From positions 1 to 38,398 of the forward strand of contig CACZFB010000014.1 of the NCBI GenBank assembly GCA_902780305.1: DNA of 38,398 nt. The letters are read 5' to 3'. The first letter of the stretch is position 1. Every line of letters begins with the position of its first letter. Position numbers and translations under genes: made by a program. The DNA comes from an uncultured Coriobacteriaceae bacterium. GTDB taxonomy: Bacteria; Actinomycetota; Coriobacteriia; Coriobacteriales; Atopobiaceae. Below the pieces are notes generated by a model. It saw nothing but the letters and a program-made list of their open reading frames with translations, ran no database searches and was not told where the DNA came from. Of this stretch, positions 15,493 through 23,445 are shown in pieces.

Positions 15493-17364
15493 CTATGCGC
15501 GCGTCTCGGCTAGGTCGTTGCCAACGTCGAGTGTGGGACACACGCCACATCCCACACAGGTGTCGCGCGTGCAATCGTGCGTCGTCTCCTGCCGCATGGC
15601 ACGCCGCCACTCACGCTGCAGGTATCCCTTCGAGACGCCCGGCGAGGTGTGGTCCCATGGCAGGCGTGCATCGAGGGGAAACGACTCGCAGGCCACGTCC
15701 TCCAAATCGATACCCACCGCCTGGGCGGCCTGCTGCCAACGCTCGAAGCTAAACTGGTCGGTCCAGGCATCGAACCTGCACCCGCATCGCCAGGCCTCCA
15801 TCACCAAGTCGAAGCCACGTCGTCCCATTTTGGACAGCACGCCCTCGATCTGCGAGGTCTCGGCATCGTGGTAGGAGATGCGCACGGCCCGGTTGGTTGC
15901 CGCATGCAGCATGAGCTGCTGGCGCCGGTGCACCTCCTCAAGCGGCAGCTGGCCCGCCCACTGGAAGGGCGTGTGGCTCTTGGGCACGAAGACTGCGACC
16001 GAAATCGAGACCGACACCTTGCTCCTTGGCCCCAACTGCTCGCGCCCGAGCTCGACCACATGGGTCGCCGTCGAAGAGATGCCCTCCACGTCGTTGTCGT
16101 CCTCAGTGGGAAGACCCATCATAAAGTAGAGCTTCATGCGACGATACCCGCAGGCGAAGGCGTTTTGCGCCGCCCGGTCGAGGTCCTCGTCCGTTACGTT
16201 CTTGTTGATAACGTCACGCAGACGCTGCGTTCCCGCCTCTGGGGCAAAGGTGAGGCCGGCCTTGCGCGACGAGCCCACGATGGAAGCCATGTCCACGCCA
16301 AAGCTGTCCAGCCGTTGCGAGGGTATGCTCACGCGCACACCCCGATCGTCCAGCCGCTCCCCCAGCTCCCGAAGAATCGGCGCGCATTGCGAGTGATCGG
16401 TGGTCGACAGCGACGATAGCGAGCACTCGTCGAACCCGCTCTCGCACAGGCCCCGCTCCACCGCCTCCACAATCTGGTCCTTGGGCCGCTCGCGTACCGG
16501 CCGATACGTCATGCCGGCTTGGCAGAACCTGCACGCCCGCGCACAGCCCCTCAGAATCTCGAGGGCAAACCGGTCCTGAACGACGCCCATGTAGGGGACG
16601 ATGCGCTGTGCCACGGGCTCCGTGCGAGCCAGCGACTCCACACAGCGCTTGTACACCACCTCAGGAGCGCCACTCCCCGGCTTGGGAACGGCATAGCCCC
16701 ATCGCGTGGACGTCTCGTCGCATACGATCTCGTACAGCGAGGGCACATACACCCCAGCGATGCGCGAGAGGCGCATGAGGAGCTCATGCCGTGGCACGTC
16801 CTGTGCCCGCGCGTCCCGTACGCAGGCGGCGATCTCCACGAGGGCACCCTCGCCATCCCCCAACAGGACCGCATCGAACATCGGGGCCACGGGCTCGCAG
16901 TTCCACACGCTCGGGCCGCCGGCGATTACGATGGGCTCGTCCTGTTCGCGCTCTTCCGCGCGAATGGTGATCTGCGCCAAGTCCAAGGTCTCCACGATGT
17001 TGGTGCACACGAGCTCGTGTGCGAGGGTGATGCCCACAAGGTCGAACGACGCCACCGGACTGCTCGTCTCGAGAGAGAGCAGCGGTATGTCGCGCTCCCT
17101 CATGAGCGCCGACATGTCCACCCACGGCAGGTACGCGCGCTCGCACGACATGCCCTCCTGGGCGTTCACCTCGTTGTACAGTATGGAGAGGCCCAGGTTG
17201 GGCTGCCCTACCTCGTACACGTCGGCATACAGCAGGCACACGTGGAAGGGGCCGTCCTGTTGCTCCTGCGCACCCCATTCGTGGTTGAGGTACCGGCTGG
17301 GATGCTCGACCCTACCCAGTAGCGGCTCAATCTGCTCAAAGCAGTTCCTGCGGGCGAACCTCAT
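15493..17364 (-). CDS. TIGR03960-type B12-binding/radical SAM protein
   Basis: The 623-residue radical SAM protein has an N-terminal region resembling a cobalamin-binding fold (about 40-190; PNLGLSILYNEVNAQEG, EPIVIAGGPSVWNCEPVAP, DAVLLGDGEGALVEIA). The 4Fe-4S SAM motif is CARACRFCQAG (Cys274, Cys278, Cys281). The core continues with GLTFAPEAGTQRLRDVINKN and KLYFMMGLPTEDDND, and the C-terminal stretch DCTRDTCVGCGVCP has four cysteines that may bind a second cluster. The family sits beside DUF2344, rplU, rpmA and obgE, suggesting an unidentified RNA or ribosome modification, but the substrate is unknown. The ATG at 17364 overlaps the upstream stop as ATGA. Confidence 0.9.
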   Translation of the reverse strand: MRFARRNCFEQIEPLLGRVEHPSRYLNHEWGAQEQQDGPFHVCLLYADVYEVGQPNLGLSILYNEVNAQEGMSCERAYLPWVDMSALMRERDIPLLSLETSSPVASFDLVGITLAHELVCTNIVETLDLAQITIRAEEREQDEPIVIAGGPSVWNCEPVAPMFDAVLLGDGEGALVEIAACVRDARAQDVPRHELLMRLSRIAGVYVPSLYEIVCDETSTRWGYAVPKPGSGAPEVVYKRCVESLARTEPVAQRIVPYMGVVQDRFALEILRGCARACRFCQAGMTYRPVRERPKDQIVEAVERGLCESGFDECSLSSLSTTDHSQCAPILRELGERLDDRGVRVSIPSQRLDSFGVDMASIVGSSRKAGLTFAPEAGTQRLRDVINKNVTDEDLDRAAQNAFACGYRRMKLYFMMGLPTEDDNDVEGISSTATHVVELGREQLGPRSKVSVSISVAVFVPKSHTPFQWAGQLPLEEVHRRQQLMLHAATNRAVRISYHDAETSQIEGVLSKMGRRGFDLVMEAWRCGCRFDAWTDQFSFERWQQAAQAVGIDLEDVACESFPLDARLPWDHTSPGVSKGYLQREWRRAMRQETTHDCTRDTCVGCGVCPTLDVGNDLAETRA

Positions 17365-18209
17365 GCGTCCTGAACCTGCACGTCGTCCGCGGGTGGCAGC
17401 GCTTCCATAAAGTGCGTCGAGATCATCCGTCCCGTCACGAGCGTTCCGCCATAGGCGAATCCGGCGCGAATAACCAAGCTCAGGGCAGGAAGCCACCTGA
17501 CAAGCAACCGCGCCGCGCCCCGATAGACCAGGCCAGCCGCTATGATGACGGCCACCTCCGGTATGCGACGTGCCGAGAGGCCCTGTCCATAGGTGGCGGC
17601 TATGTCGAATCCCAGGTTAATCTGGTTCATGGTTATAAGCGGCATACCAGCGCCCGGAATAAAGTCGGCGATGCCCATGAGCGCGTTGTGCGCCGCGCAC
17701 CTGCTCACGAGCCGAGCCGTTGCCGTCGAGCGGCAGAACTCGAAGTTCGCCGCACACGATACGGTCTTGTCGGTGGCGTCGATGAGCGCGTTGGCAAGGC
17801 GCTCGTACAACGGTCCGTGCTCCCCCGCCACGACGTCGGCCACGTATTGGCCGAGCTTGGAGGGAAGGGGCGTGTCGGGTATGTCGAGGCTCGACTCCGC
17901 GATGCATATTACGTGCTGCCGTGCCCCCGCAAACGTGCGAATCGCGCCGCGCACGAGCGACTCGGACCTGCCGGCAAGCACGATGCCCACGTCGTAGCCA
18001 GCCACCACGGGGTGCTCGACCAGCTCGTGAACGTCCACGAGCGCATCTCGCTCGGGAACCAGCGCATCCCTCACGGCGGCAGCGAGCCAGCTGGGGCACG
18101 TTGGGTCCACGAGTACGCTAATGTGGATGTCCGCCCCCATGCTCTCCTCTGCCTCGCGACCCATGTTCACGAGACCGCGAATCTGGTCCACGGGTATCTT
18201 GTTTGCCAT
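17361..18209 (-). CDS. DUF697-like (YcjF-related) membrane protein
   Basis: The 282-residue protein's C-terminal part (about 175-270) resembles DUF697 of the YcjF family: ADFIPGAGMPLITMNQINLG, FDIAATYGQGLSARRIPEVA, then two or three hydrophobic stretches and GGTLVTGRMI. The first 100 or so residues (DIHISVLVDPTCPSWLAAAV, YDVGIVLAGRSESLVRG) look like a Rossmann-type soluble domain without a P-loop. The function is unknown. The ATG at 18209 has AAGGAG 5 nt upstream; a GTG at 18215 would lie within the ribosome site. The stop overlaps the radical SAM start by four bases, so the two are translationally coupled, which is a clue to a shared process. A promoter lies 31-58 nt upstream. Confidence 0.75.
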   Translation of the reverse strand: MANKIPVDQIRGLVNMGREAEESMGADIHISVLVDPTCPSWLAAAVRDALVPERDALVDVHELVEHPVVAGYDVGIVLAGRSESLVRGAIRTFAGARQHVICIAESSLDIPDTPLPSKLGQYVADVVAGEHGPLYERLANALIDATDKTVSCAANFEFCRSTATARLVSRCAAHNALMGIADFIPGAGMPLITMNQINLGFDIAATYGQGLSARRIPEVAVIIAAGLVYRGAARLLVRWLPALSLVIRAGFAYGGTLVTGRMISTHFMEALPPADDVQVQDA

Positions 18210-18239
18210 CGCCACTCCTTGCGTTCGATTGTCTGTATC

Positions 18240-18267
18240 ACTCTACCCCAAAACGCAACGCGCGCAA
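18240..18267 (-). promoter_or_regulatory. Probable promoter for the DUF697-radical SAM-DUF2344 operon
   Basis: On the minus strand TTGCGC (18267-18262), a 16-nt spacer and TAGAGT (18245-18240) predict a start near 18233 and a leader of about 24 nt. The layout matches the rpsP promoter candidate. Confidence 0.5.
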
Positions 18268-18303
18268 CGCTAAACTTCACCGCCCATGGCAGTATTCGCC
18301 GTT

Positions 18304-18320
18304 GCCGTCCTCGGGACGGC
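18304..18320. repeat. Small GC-rich hairpin downstream of rodA
   Basis: GCCGTCC and GGACGGC form a 7-bp perfect stem around a 3-nt loop, 13 bp beyond the larger hairpin at 18333-18364. There is no T-tract on either strand. It may be part of the same 3' structure after rodA. Confidence 0.5.
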
Positions 18321-18332
18321 CAGAAGGTGTTG

Positions 18333-18364
18333 GCCCACCAATGGGGGCAACCCCCTTGGTGGGC
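18333..18364 (-). repeat. Dispersed hairpin element, short copy 4 (3' of rodA)
   Basis: GCCCACCAA pairs with TTGGTGGGC, and inside these GGGGG pairs with CCCCC around a CAA loop with one bulged T. It begins 12 nt after the rodA stop. It keeps the CAATGGGGG core of the longer copies but lacks their central 15-19 nt. There is no U-tract on the minus strand. Confidence 0.75.
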
Positions 18365-18376
18365 TGCCGCCGGCCG

Positions 18377-19606
18377 CTACGCCGGCTTGGAGCGATGCAG
18401 CCACACGGACTGCACCAGGCCTGCCGAGGCGAGCTGCGCCAGCATGGAGGACGAGCCAAAGCTGATAAACGGCAGCGGAATGCCCGTGATGGGCATAATT
18501 CCTATGCACATGCCAACATTCTGCATGAGCTGAAACGCCCACATGGAGGCAATGCCAACGCACACGAGCTTTGCAAAGGGAGACTCCACGCGCAACGCGA
18601 GGCCAACCGTCGCCAGGATCATCCAGCCAAAGAGCCCCAACAGCACCACCGAACCGAGGAACCCGAACTCCTCCGCCAGCAGCGCGAACACGAAGTCGGT
18701 GTGCGCCTCGGGCAAAAAGCCGGCGCCAGCCTGAGAGGCATGGCCGATTCCCTTGCCCAGAAGGCCACCCGAGCCCACCGCGATCTTTGCCTGCTGCAGG
18801 TTGTATCCGTTTCCGGACGGGTCCACCGACGGATCCACGAACACGATGAGCCTGTTGAGCTGGTACTGTTTGAGTATGTGAGGCATTCCCTCGGTCATCG
18901 AGGAGGCCACCACGGCAAAGGCACCCACCACGATGATGCCGATGGTGATCAGCACCCAACTGCCCTTGGCGCCCCCGCACACGATGATCGACGCACCCAA
19001 CACCAGCACGATGAGGCCCGTGCCCAGGTCTGGCTGCGTGAGGATGAGCACGAACGGGATGCACAGGATGCCACAGAGCCGCAGGTAGTCCCGTATGTTC
19101 TCGATCTTGCCGTTAAAGGACGCGGTGAGCGAGGCCATGAGCAACACGGTAACGGGCTTCGCTATCTCGGATGGCTGGAACCGAAATCCCGTGAGGGGAA
19201 TCTGGACCCAACCGGTCATGCCCATCGCGTTGTAGCCGAGGCCCGGAATGGAGGGCATGAGCATGAGCACGACATCCAGCGCAAGCAGGAACATGGACTT
19301 GTCCGCAAATACGCTGTAGTCGTAGCGCCACACAACGATGGCGAACACCAAGCCGAGGAAGATGCCGGCCAGATGACGGGGGAAGGAGGCCTCGGGAATG
19401 GTGAGCGAGGCCGACCACATGACCACCGTCCCAAAGATGACGAGCAAGACGTTGGGTATGAGCTCGGCCATGTACACGCGGTTCCACATGCCACCGCGTG
19501 GCTTCTTGGCGGCATGTGTCCCCAAGGCGTCGACGCCAAACCGCGCAAGCACCATTTCCAAAAGCGTCTTTGGCTCGCCCTCGCGTATTCCCTGATCGGT
19601 TGCCAT
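18377..19606 (-). CDS. rodA: Rod-shape SEDS glycosyltransferase RodA
   Basis: The 409-residue SEDS-family peptidoglycan polymerase of the elongation machinery works with the class B PBP encoded next to it. About ten hydrophobic segments follow a cytoplasmic N-terminus of about 45 residues. SEDS hallmarks are GWVQIPLTGFRFQPSEIAKP, FVLILTQPDLGTGLIVLVLG and GIGHASQAGAGFLPEAHTDF followed by VFALLAEEFGFLG, and near the end TGIPLPFISFGSSSMLAQL. The ATG at 19606 has GGGAGG 7 nt upstream; the GTG immediately before it is an alternative. The gene lies 18 nt after mrdA, the usual partner order. The hairpin element at 18333-18364 follows the stop. Confidence 0.95.
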   Translation of the reverse strand: MATDQGIREGEPKTLLEMVLARFGVDALGTHAAKKPRGGMWNRVYMAELIPNVLLVIFGTVVMWSASLTIPEASFPRHLAGIFLGLVFAIVVWRYDYSVFADKSMFLLALDVVLMLMPSIPGLGYNAMGMTGWVQIPLTGFRFQPSEIAKPVTVLLMASLTASFNGKIENIRDYLRLCGILCIPFVLILTQPDLGTGLIVLVLGASIIVCGGAKGSWVLITIGIIVVGAFAVVASSMTEGMPHILKQYQLNRLIVFVDPSVDPSGNGYNLQQAKIAVGSGGLLGKGIGHASQAGAGFLPEAHTDFVFALLAEEFGFLGSVVLLGLFGWMILATVGLALRVESPFAKLVCVGIASMWAFQLMQNVGMCIGIMPITGIPLPFISFGSSSMLAQLASAGLVQSVWLHRSKPA

Positions 19607-19624
19607 CACAGGGCCTCCCTCACG

Positions 19625-21664
19625 CTAACCGCCCGCATCCACAGGCGAAATGTACAGCTTTATCTCATTGGGCGCGTCGTATATGGCACCAAGCAGGTCG
19701 CGCACCACATAGAGCGCCGAGCTCGAGGCCCAGGTGGCCTCCTCTATGTTTGCCGCCACCACGTACTTGGGATCGTTGGCAGGCGCATAGGCAAGGTACC
19801 ACGCCGTGGGGTTGTGTCCGTTGCGCTCGGCAGTGCCGGACTTGGCGGCCACCTCGACGGGGAGGCTCTCGAACTGCGTGGCAATGTAGACGCTCTCCTC
19901 GTACACGGCGCCAATCATGCCCTTGCGAACGAGATCGCAATAGTCGCTGGGTTCCTCCAGCTCCCGTAAAAGCTGCGGTTCGTATTCCACGACCGAGCCC
20001 TTGCCGGTGCTCGACTGCACGCTCCTCAGCACGTGGGGACGCCACACCTTACCGTCGTTGGCGATCCCCATGTAGGCGCAGGCCATTTGTATGGGCGTCA
20101 CCAGAAGGTCTCCCTGTCCGATTGCCAGGTTGGCAAAGTCGCCGCCCTTCCACTGCCGGTCGGCATCGTCTGCCTGCGTGTAGTAGTTCCACTTCCATTC
20201 GGCATCGGGCACACGCCCCTCGGCTTCGCCGGGCAGGTCGATTTCGGTTTTCTTGCCCAGTCCCCACTCCCTGAGCTTGGCCTGCATGGCCTCCGGGTCG
20301 TCCGACTCGTAGAACCCCTTGCCGATCTCGTAGAACACCACGTCGCACGAGTACGAGATGCCGCTGACGAGATTCATCTCGCGGTGGCCGCTGTGTTCCC
20401 AGCAATACATGCCGGAGGCTTCGCCAAAGCCGGTCCACCATCCGGCACAGTAGTACTTGGAGTCCTTGGTCGCTATGTTGTTGTCCAACGCGGCAAAGGT
20501 CATGATGGGCTTGATGGTGGACGCCGAGGGGTACAGACCCGACACGGCACGGTTCACTAGGGGGTTGGCGCTCTTTTCGGACTGCAGGGACTGCCAGTCG
20601 TCGTTGGATATGCCGCCCACGAACACGTTTGGCGAGTAGGTTGGCGCGCTGGCCATCGCCAGAATCTCGCCGTTGGTCACGTCCATCACCAGGGCGGACC
20701 CCGAGATGCAGTTGCACTTGAGGGTAGTGCTGATGGCGTTGGTAACCCGCTTGAGCGAGTCCTCGGCAGCCTGCTGAAGCTCCACGTCCAAGGTGAGGAT
20801 GATGTCGGAGCCTGCCTGCGGCTCCACCGATGTGGCGTACTCGAGCACCGACCCGTTTGCGTCCACGTGCACGTTCTGCTCGCCGCGGATGCCCTGCAGC
20901 GCGTTCTCGTACTGCAGCTCGAGACCCGCCTGGCCCACCGTGTCACCAGCCTCGTACACGATGGCGTTCTCGTCGCTGCTCTGCTCGCTCTCCTTGAGCT
21001 GTTCGGTCGTCACGGGCCCCGTATAGCCAACCACATGCGCCGCGAGACTGCCGTACGGATAGGACCTTACCGAGCGCTCCTCGACCGCCACGCCCTCAAA
21101 GAGATAGGGGTGCTCGCCAATGAAGGCCACGACACGCCGGGACACGTCGGATGCCACCAGCCGGTCTGACTGCGCGCCCGAGCTCTGGTCCTGTATCCTG
21201 CGGCGGACCGCCGCGGCAGGCATGCCAATGAGGTTTGCGAGCAGCTGCACCTTAATGGACTCTTCGGCGACCTCCGGCTTTGCCACAACGGTAAGGCTTG
21301 GGCGATTCCCCACGATCTCGTTGCCATATCGGTCCAGCATGCGTCCGCGTGGAGCGGCAAGCGATATGGTTCGCGTCCTGTTGGATTCGGCCTGCTCGGC
21401 ATAGTCGCTCGCGGCGAGGAGCTGCATGGACCACAGCCGGGCCATGAGTCCGCCAACCACACCGGCGCACACCAATCCCAATCCCAGAAGCCGGTTGCGA
21501 ACGGTGTGCTCGGCCGAGACGTCATTGCCGCCGGCGGCCCGTGGAGCGGCACCGCCAATGTCCAGGGTAAAGCGCTTGTCGTCTCGGTTGTAGAACACGT
21601 ACAGACCGACGAGGGCGATTACCAGGATGACCAGGAGCAGGATGATGAGGGTCGTGAGGGTCAT
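19625..21664 (-). CDS. mrdA: Penicillin-binding protein 2 (class B, elongation transpeptidase)
   Basis: The 679-residue D,D-transpeptidase crosslinks peptidoglycan with RodA/MreB. The pedestal (dimerisation) domain covers about 100-285 (ISLAAPRGRMLDRYGNEIVG, GYTGPVTTEQL). The catalytic domain has S382-T-I-K385 (YPSASTIKPIM), S439-C-D441 as the SxN-equivalent (PBP2-type enzymes use SxD) and K608-S-G-T. There are two N-terminal hydrophobic segments, about 3-25 and 58-80, where most PBP2 proteins have one. The start at 21664 has AGGTGA upstream and lies 8 nt after mreD. All catalytic residues are present. The alternative label FtsI is disfavoured by the rodA/mreBCD context. Confidence 0.93.
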   Translation of the reverse strand: MTLTTLIILLLVILVIALVGLYVFYNRDDKRFTLDIGGAAPRAAGGNDVSAEHTVRNRLLGLGLVCAGVVGGLMARLWSMQLLAASDYAEQAESNRTRTISLAAPRGRMLDRYGNEIVGNRPSLTVVAKPEVAEESIKVQLLANLIGMPAAAVRRRIQDQSSGAQSDRLVASDVSRRVVAFIGEHPYLFEGVAVEERSVRSYPYGSLAAHVVGYTGPVTTEQLKESEQSSDENAIVYEAGDTVGQAGLELQYENALQGIRGEQNVHVDANGSVLEYATSVEPQAGSDIILTLDVELQQAAEDSLKRVTNAISTTLKCNCISGSALVMDVTNGEILAMASAPTYSPNVFVGGISNDDWQSLQSEKSANPLVNRAVSGLYPSASTIKPIMTFAALDNNIATKDSKYYCAGWWTGFGEASGMYCWEHSGHREMNLVSGISYSCDVVFYEIGKGFYESDDPEAMQAKLREWGLGKKTEIDLPGEAEGRVPDAEWKWNYYTQADDADRQWKGGDFANLAIGQGDLLVTPIQMACAYMGIANDGKVWRPHVLRSVQSSTGKGSVVEYEPQLLRELEEPSDYCDLVRKGMIGAVYEESVYIATQFESLPVEVAAKSGTAERNGHNPTAWYLAYAPANDPKYVVAANIEEATWASSSALYVVRDLLGAIYDAPNEIKLYISPVDAGG

Positions 21665-21672
21665 GTGATCAC

Positions 21673-22242
21673 CTAGATGCCCCGCACGTCGTAGTGACCC
21701 CCACGCTTGCCCAGCGAACCCTTAGATCCCGGCCCTACGCCACCGCCCTTCGCGCTTCTTTGCACGAGGTAGTATGCCACGGGCAGGAAAATCAGGAAAG
21801 TGAGCGCAAAGCTGGGAAGCGTACGCAGGAACAGGAGGTCGAACAGGCTCGCGTCCTCCCCCATGAGCACCAGCGTGGCGTTGTATGCGAAGGTCGTCGC
21901 GAGCGACCCGATACCAAACGTGGAGAGCGTGGCCACCAGTCCGTCCGCAAACCGGTTTCTCGTCTCTCGTCCCAACCCATAGGCAAATATGGTGAGCAGC
22001 CCCGACATGAGTCCAAACGGTCCGGTGGAGACCAAATCGAACAGCACGCCGGAGAGAAACCCCGCCACGACGCCCGCACGTCCGCCCTCGAACATCGCAC
22101 AGACGCCGCAGAAAAGCATCGCGAAGTTCGCCCGACCGCCGCCAAGGCCAATGTTGGGGGCAATGGCAATCTGCAGGACGAAGCACGCGATGGCAAAGAG
22201 CGCGGTCGATCGCCGATGCTTGTTTGCGTCCTTAACCTGCAT
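21673..22242 (-). CDS. mreD: Rod-shape-determining membrane protein MreD
   Basis: The 189-residue polytopic membrane protein has about five or six hydrophobic segments: ALFAIACFVLQIAIAP, ANFAMLFCGVCAMFEG, AGVVAGFLSGVLFDLVSTGP, FGLMSGLLTIFAYGLG and LTFLIFLPVAYYLV. The GxxxGFxxGxxxD-like segment is characteristic of MreD. A basic glycine-rich tail ends the protein. The ATG at 22242 overlaps the mreC stop by 11 nt, and mrdA follows 8 nt later, so the three are tightly coupled. The call rests on topology and on conserved order, because MreD sequences diverge strongly. Confidence 0.92.
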   Translation of the reverse strand: MQVKDANKHRRSTALFAIACFVLQIAIAPNIGLGGGRANFAMLFCGVCAMFEGGRAGVVAGFLSGVLFDLVSTGPFGLMSGLLTIFAYGLGRETRNRFADGLVATLSTFGIGSLATTFAYNATLVLMGEDASLFDLLFLRTLPSFALTFLIFLPVAYYLVQRSAKGGGVGPGSKGSLGKRGGHYDVRGI

Positions 22243-23434
22243 CGCTCACCGTCCCTCCGCTCGAGTTTGCCTGCTCGGTCTCGCGCGCGGTGCTCTGCGC
22301 GTTTCCTATGGTGCCGGTACCGCTGATGTCCCGCGACTGCGTGTCCTGTTGACTCTGCGTTCCGGAATTCGCCTGCTGGTCCATGGTCTCATCGCTTGTC
22401 TGCGACGACGTGTCGTCTGCGGTCGACTCCCCGTCATCCTCGCTCGGCTCGCCACCTTCGCCTTCGGGCACGAGCCGCTTGGCGTTGTGTCCCACCGCCG
22501 AGTTGAGGTCGTTCGCGTCGGCATTCGTGATGTCATCGTCACTCGCCTGCTGCTCCTCGGTGAGGGATGTGATTACCAGCACCTCCTCCAGGTTGGCGAT
22601 CCTGGCGTTTGGCTCAACCTCGATCTCGTAGAACCCCTCCCCCGGGCTGCTTTGCACGGACGCCACCTTCCCCAACGGCAGCCCCTTGGGGAACACGCCG
22701 CCAAGACCGCTGGTAACCACGACGTCACCAACCTGCACGTTCTGATCGGTGCGAATGAGGGTGAGCCTGAGCTTGCCGTCCACCGAGCCCTGCAGCATGC
22801 CTTGGGCCCTCGACTTTTGCAGCATCGCCGAAACCGAGGAGGCCTCGTCGTTGAGCAGACGCACCGTTGCCGTCGTGGGCGAGCAGGAGATGATTTGGCC
22901 AATAGCGCCAGTCTCTGACGTCACGGGCATACCCACCGCGAGACCCGAGGAGGTTCCATGGTCGATTACCACCGACGACGTCCAGGAGTCGGTCGAGCCC
23001 GATATCACGCGGGCGGCCATCGACTGTAACGAGTAGTTGTCCCGTAGCTGCAGCAGCTCCTGCAGCCGTTGCGCCGACTGTTCGGCCTCCTCCAGCTCGA
23101 CGTTTCGCGCGACGAGCCGTTCGTTCTCCTGCTGCAGCTCCACGAGCGTCTGCCCATCTGCCGTAAGGTTCTTAAACACATTGCCCAAGCCCGTAAAGGG
23201 AGACGTTATTGCGGACCCCATGAGCTGGAGCGGCGCGGTTACCATCTGCATGCCGCCGCGAAGCTGCCCGAAGAAGCCGGTACCGCCGTCTCGAGCGCTC
23301 ACGGTAAACACGAGCAGCGAGATTGCAACAAGAACGGCGGCCAGGACACCAGCCCCAGCCCCCGCATCCGACTTCCTGAGTTTTGCAGTTGCGGCACGGC
23401 TTCTTCCACCATGCATCGACGGCATCTTTTGCAT
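22232..23434 (-). CDS. mreC: Rod-shape-determining protein MreC
   Basis: The 400-residue bitopic scaffold links MreB, MreD and PBP2. A basic cytoplasmic N-terminus leads to a membrane segment at about 27-46. A coiled coil covers about 95-128 (LVELQQENERLVARNVELEE). The double beta-barrel region covers about 135-290 (SSVVIDHGTSSGLAVGMPVT, GDVVVTSGLGGVFPKGLPLG). After this comes a tail of about 108 residues rich in Ser, Thr, Gln, Asp and Glu with no hydrophobic core, which most MreC proteins lack. The gene starts 11 nt after mreB; the ribosome site is poor (GGGGCGGG). It overlaps mreD at its end. Confidence 0.95.
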   Translation of the reverse strand: MQKMPSMHGGRSRAATAKLRKSDAGAGAGVLAAVLVAISLLVFTVSARDGGTGFFGQLRGGMQMVTAPLQLMGSAITSPFTGLGNVFKNLTADGQTLVELQQENERLVARNVELEEAEQSAQRLQELLQLRDNYSLQSMAARVISGSTDSWTSSVVIDHGTSSGLAVGMPVTSETGAIGQIISCSPTTATVRLLNDEASSVSAMLQKSRAQGMLQGSVDGKLRLTLIRTDQNVQVGDVVVTSGLGGVFPKGLPLGKVASVQSSPGEGFYEIEVEPNARIANLEEVLVITSLTEEQQASDDDITNADANDLNSAVGHNAKRLVPEGEGGEPSEDDGESTADDTSSQTSDETMDQQANSGTQSQQDTQSRDISGTGTIGNAQSTARETEQANSSGGTVSDAG

Positions 23435-23445
23435 GAGACCCGCCC

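Noticed and set aside
18203..19969. Plus-strand frame of about 588 codons opposite rodA and the mrdA end
   Set aside because: It is antisense to confident membrane-protein genes. Its His/Arg/Glu richness reflects the reverse complement of hydrophobic codons.
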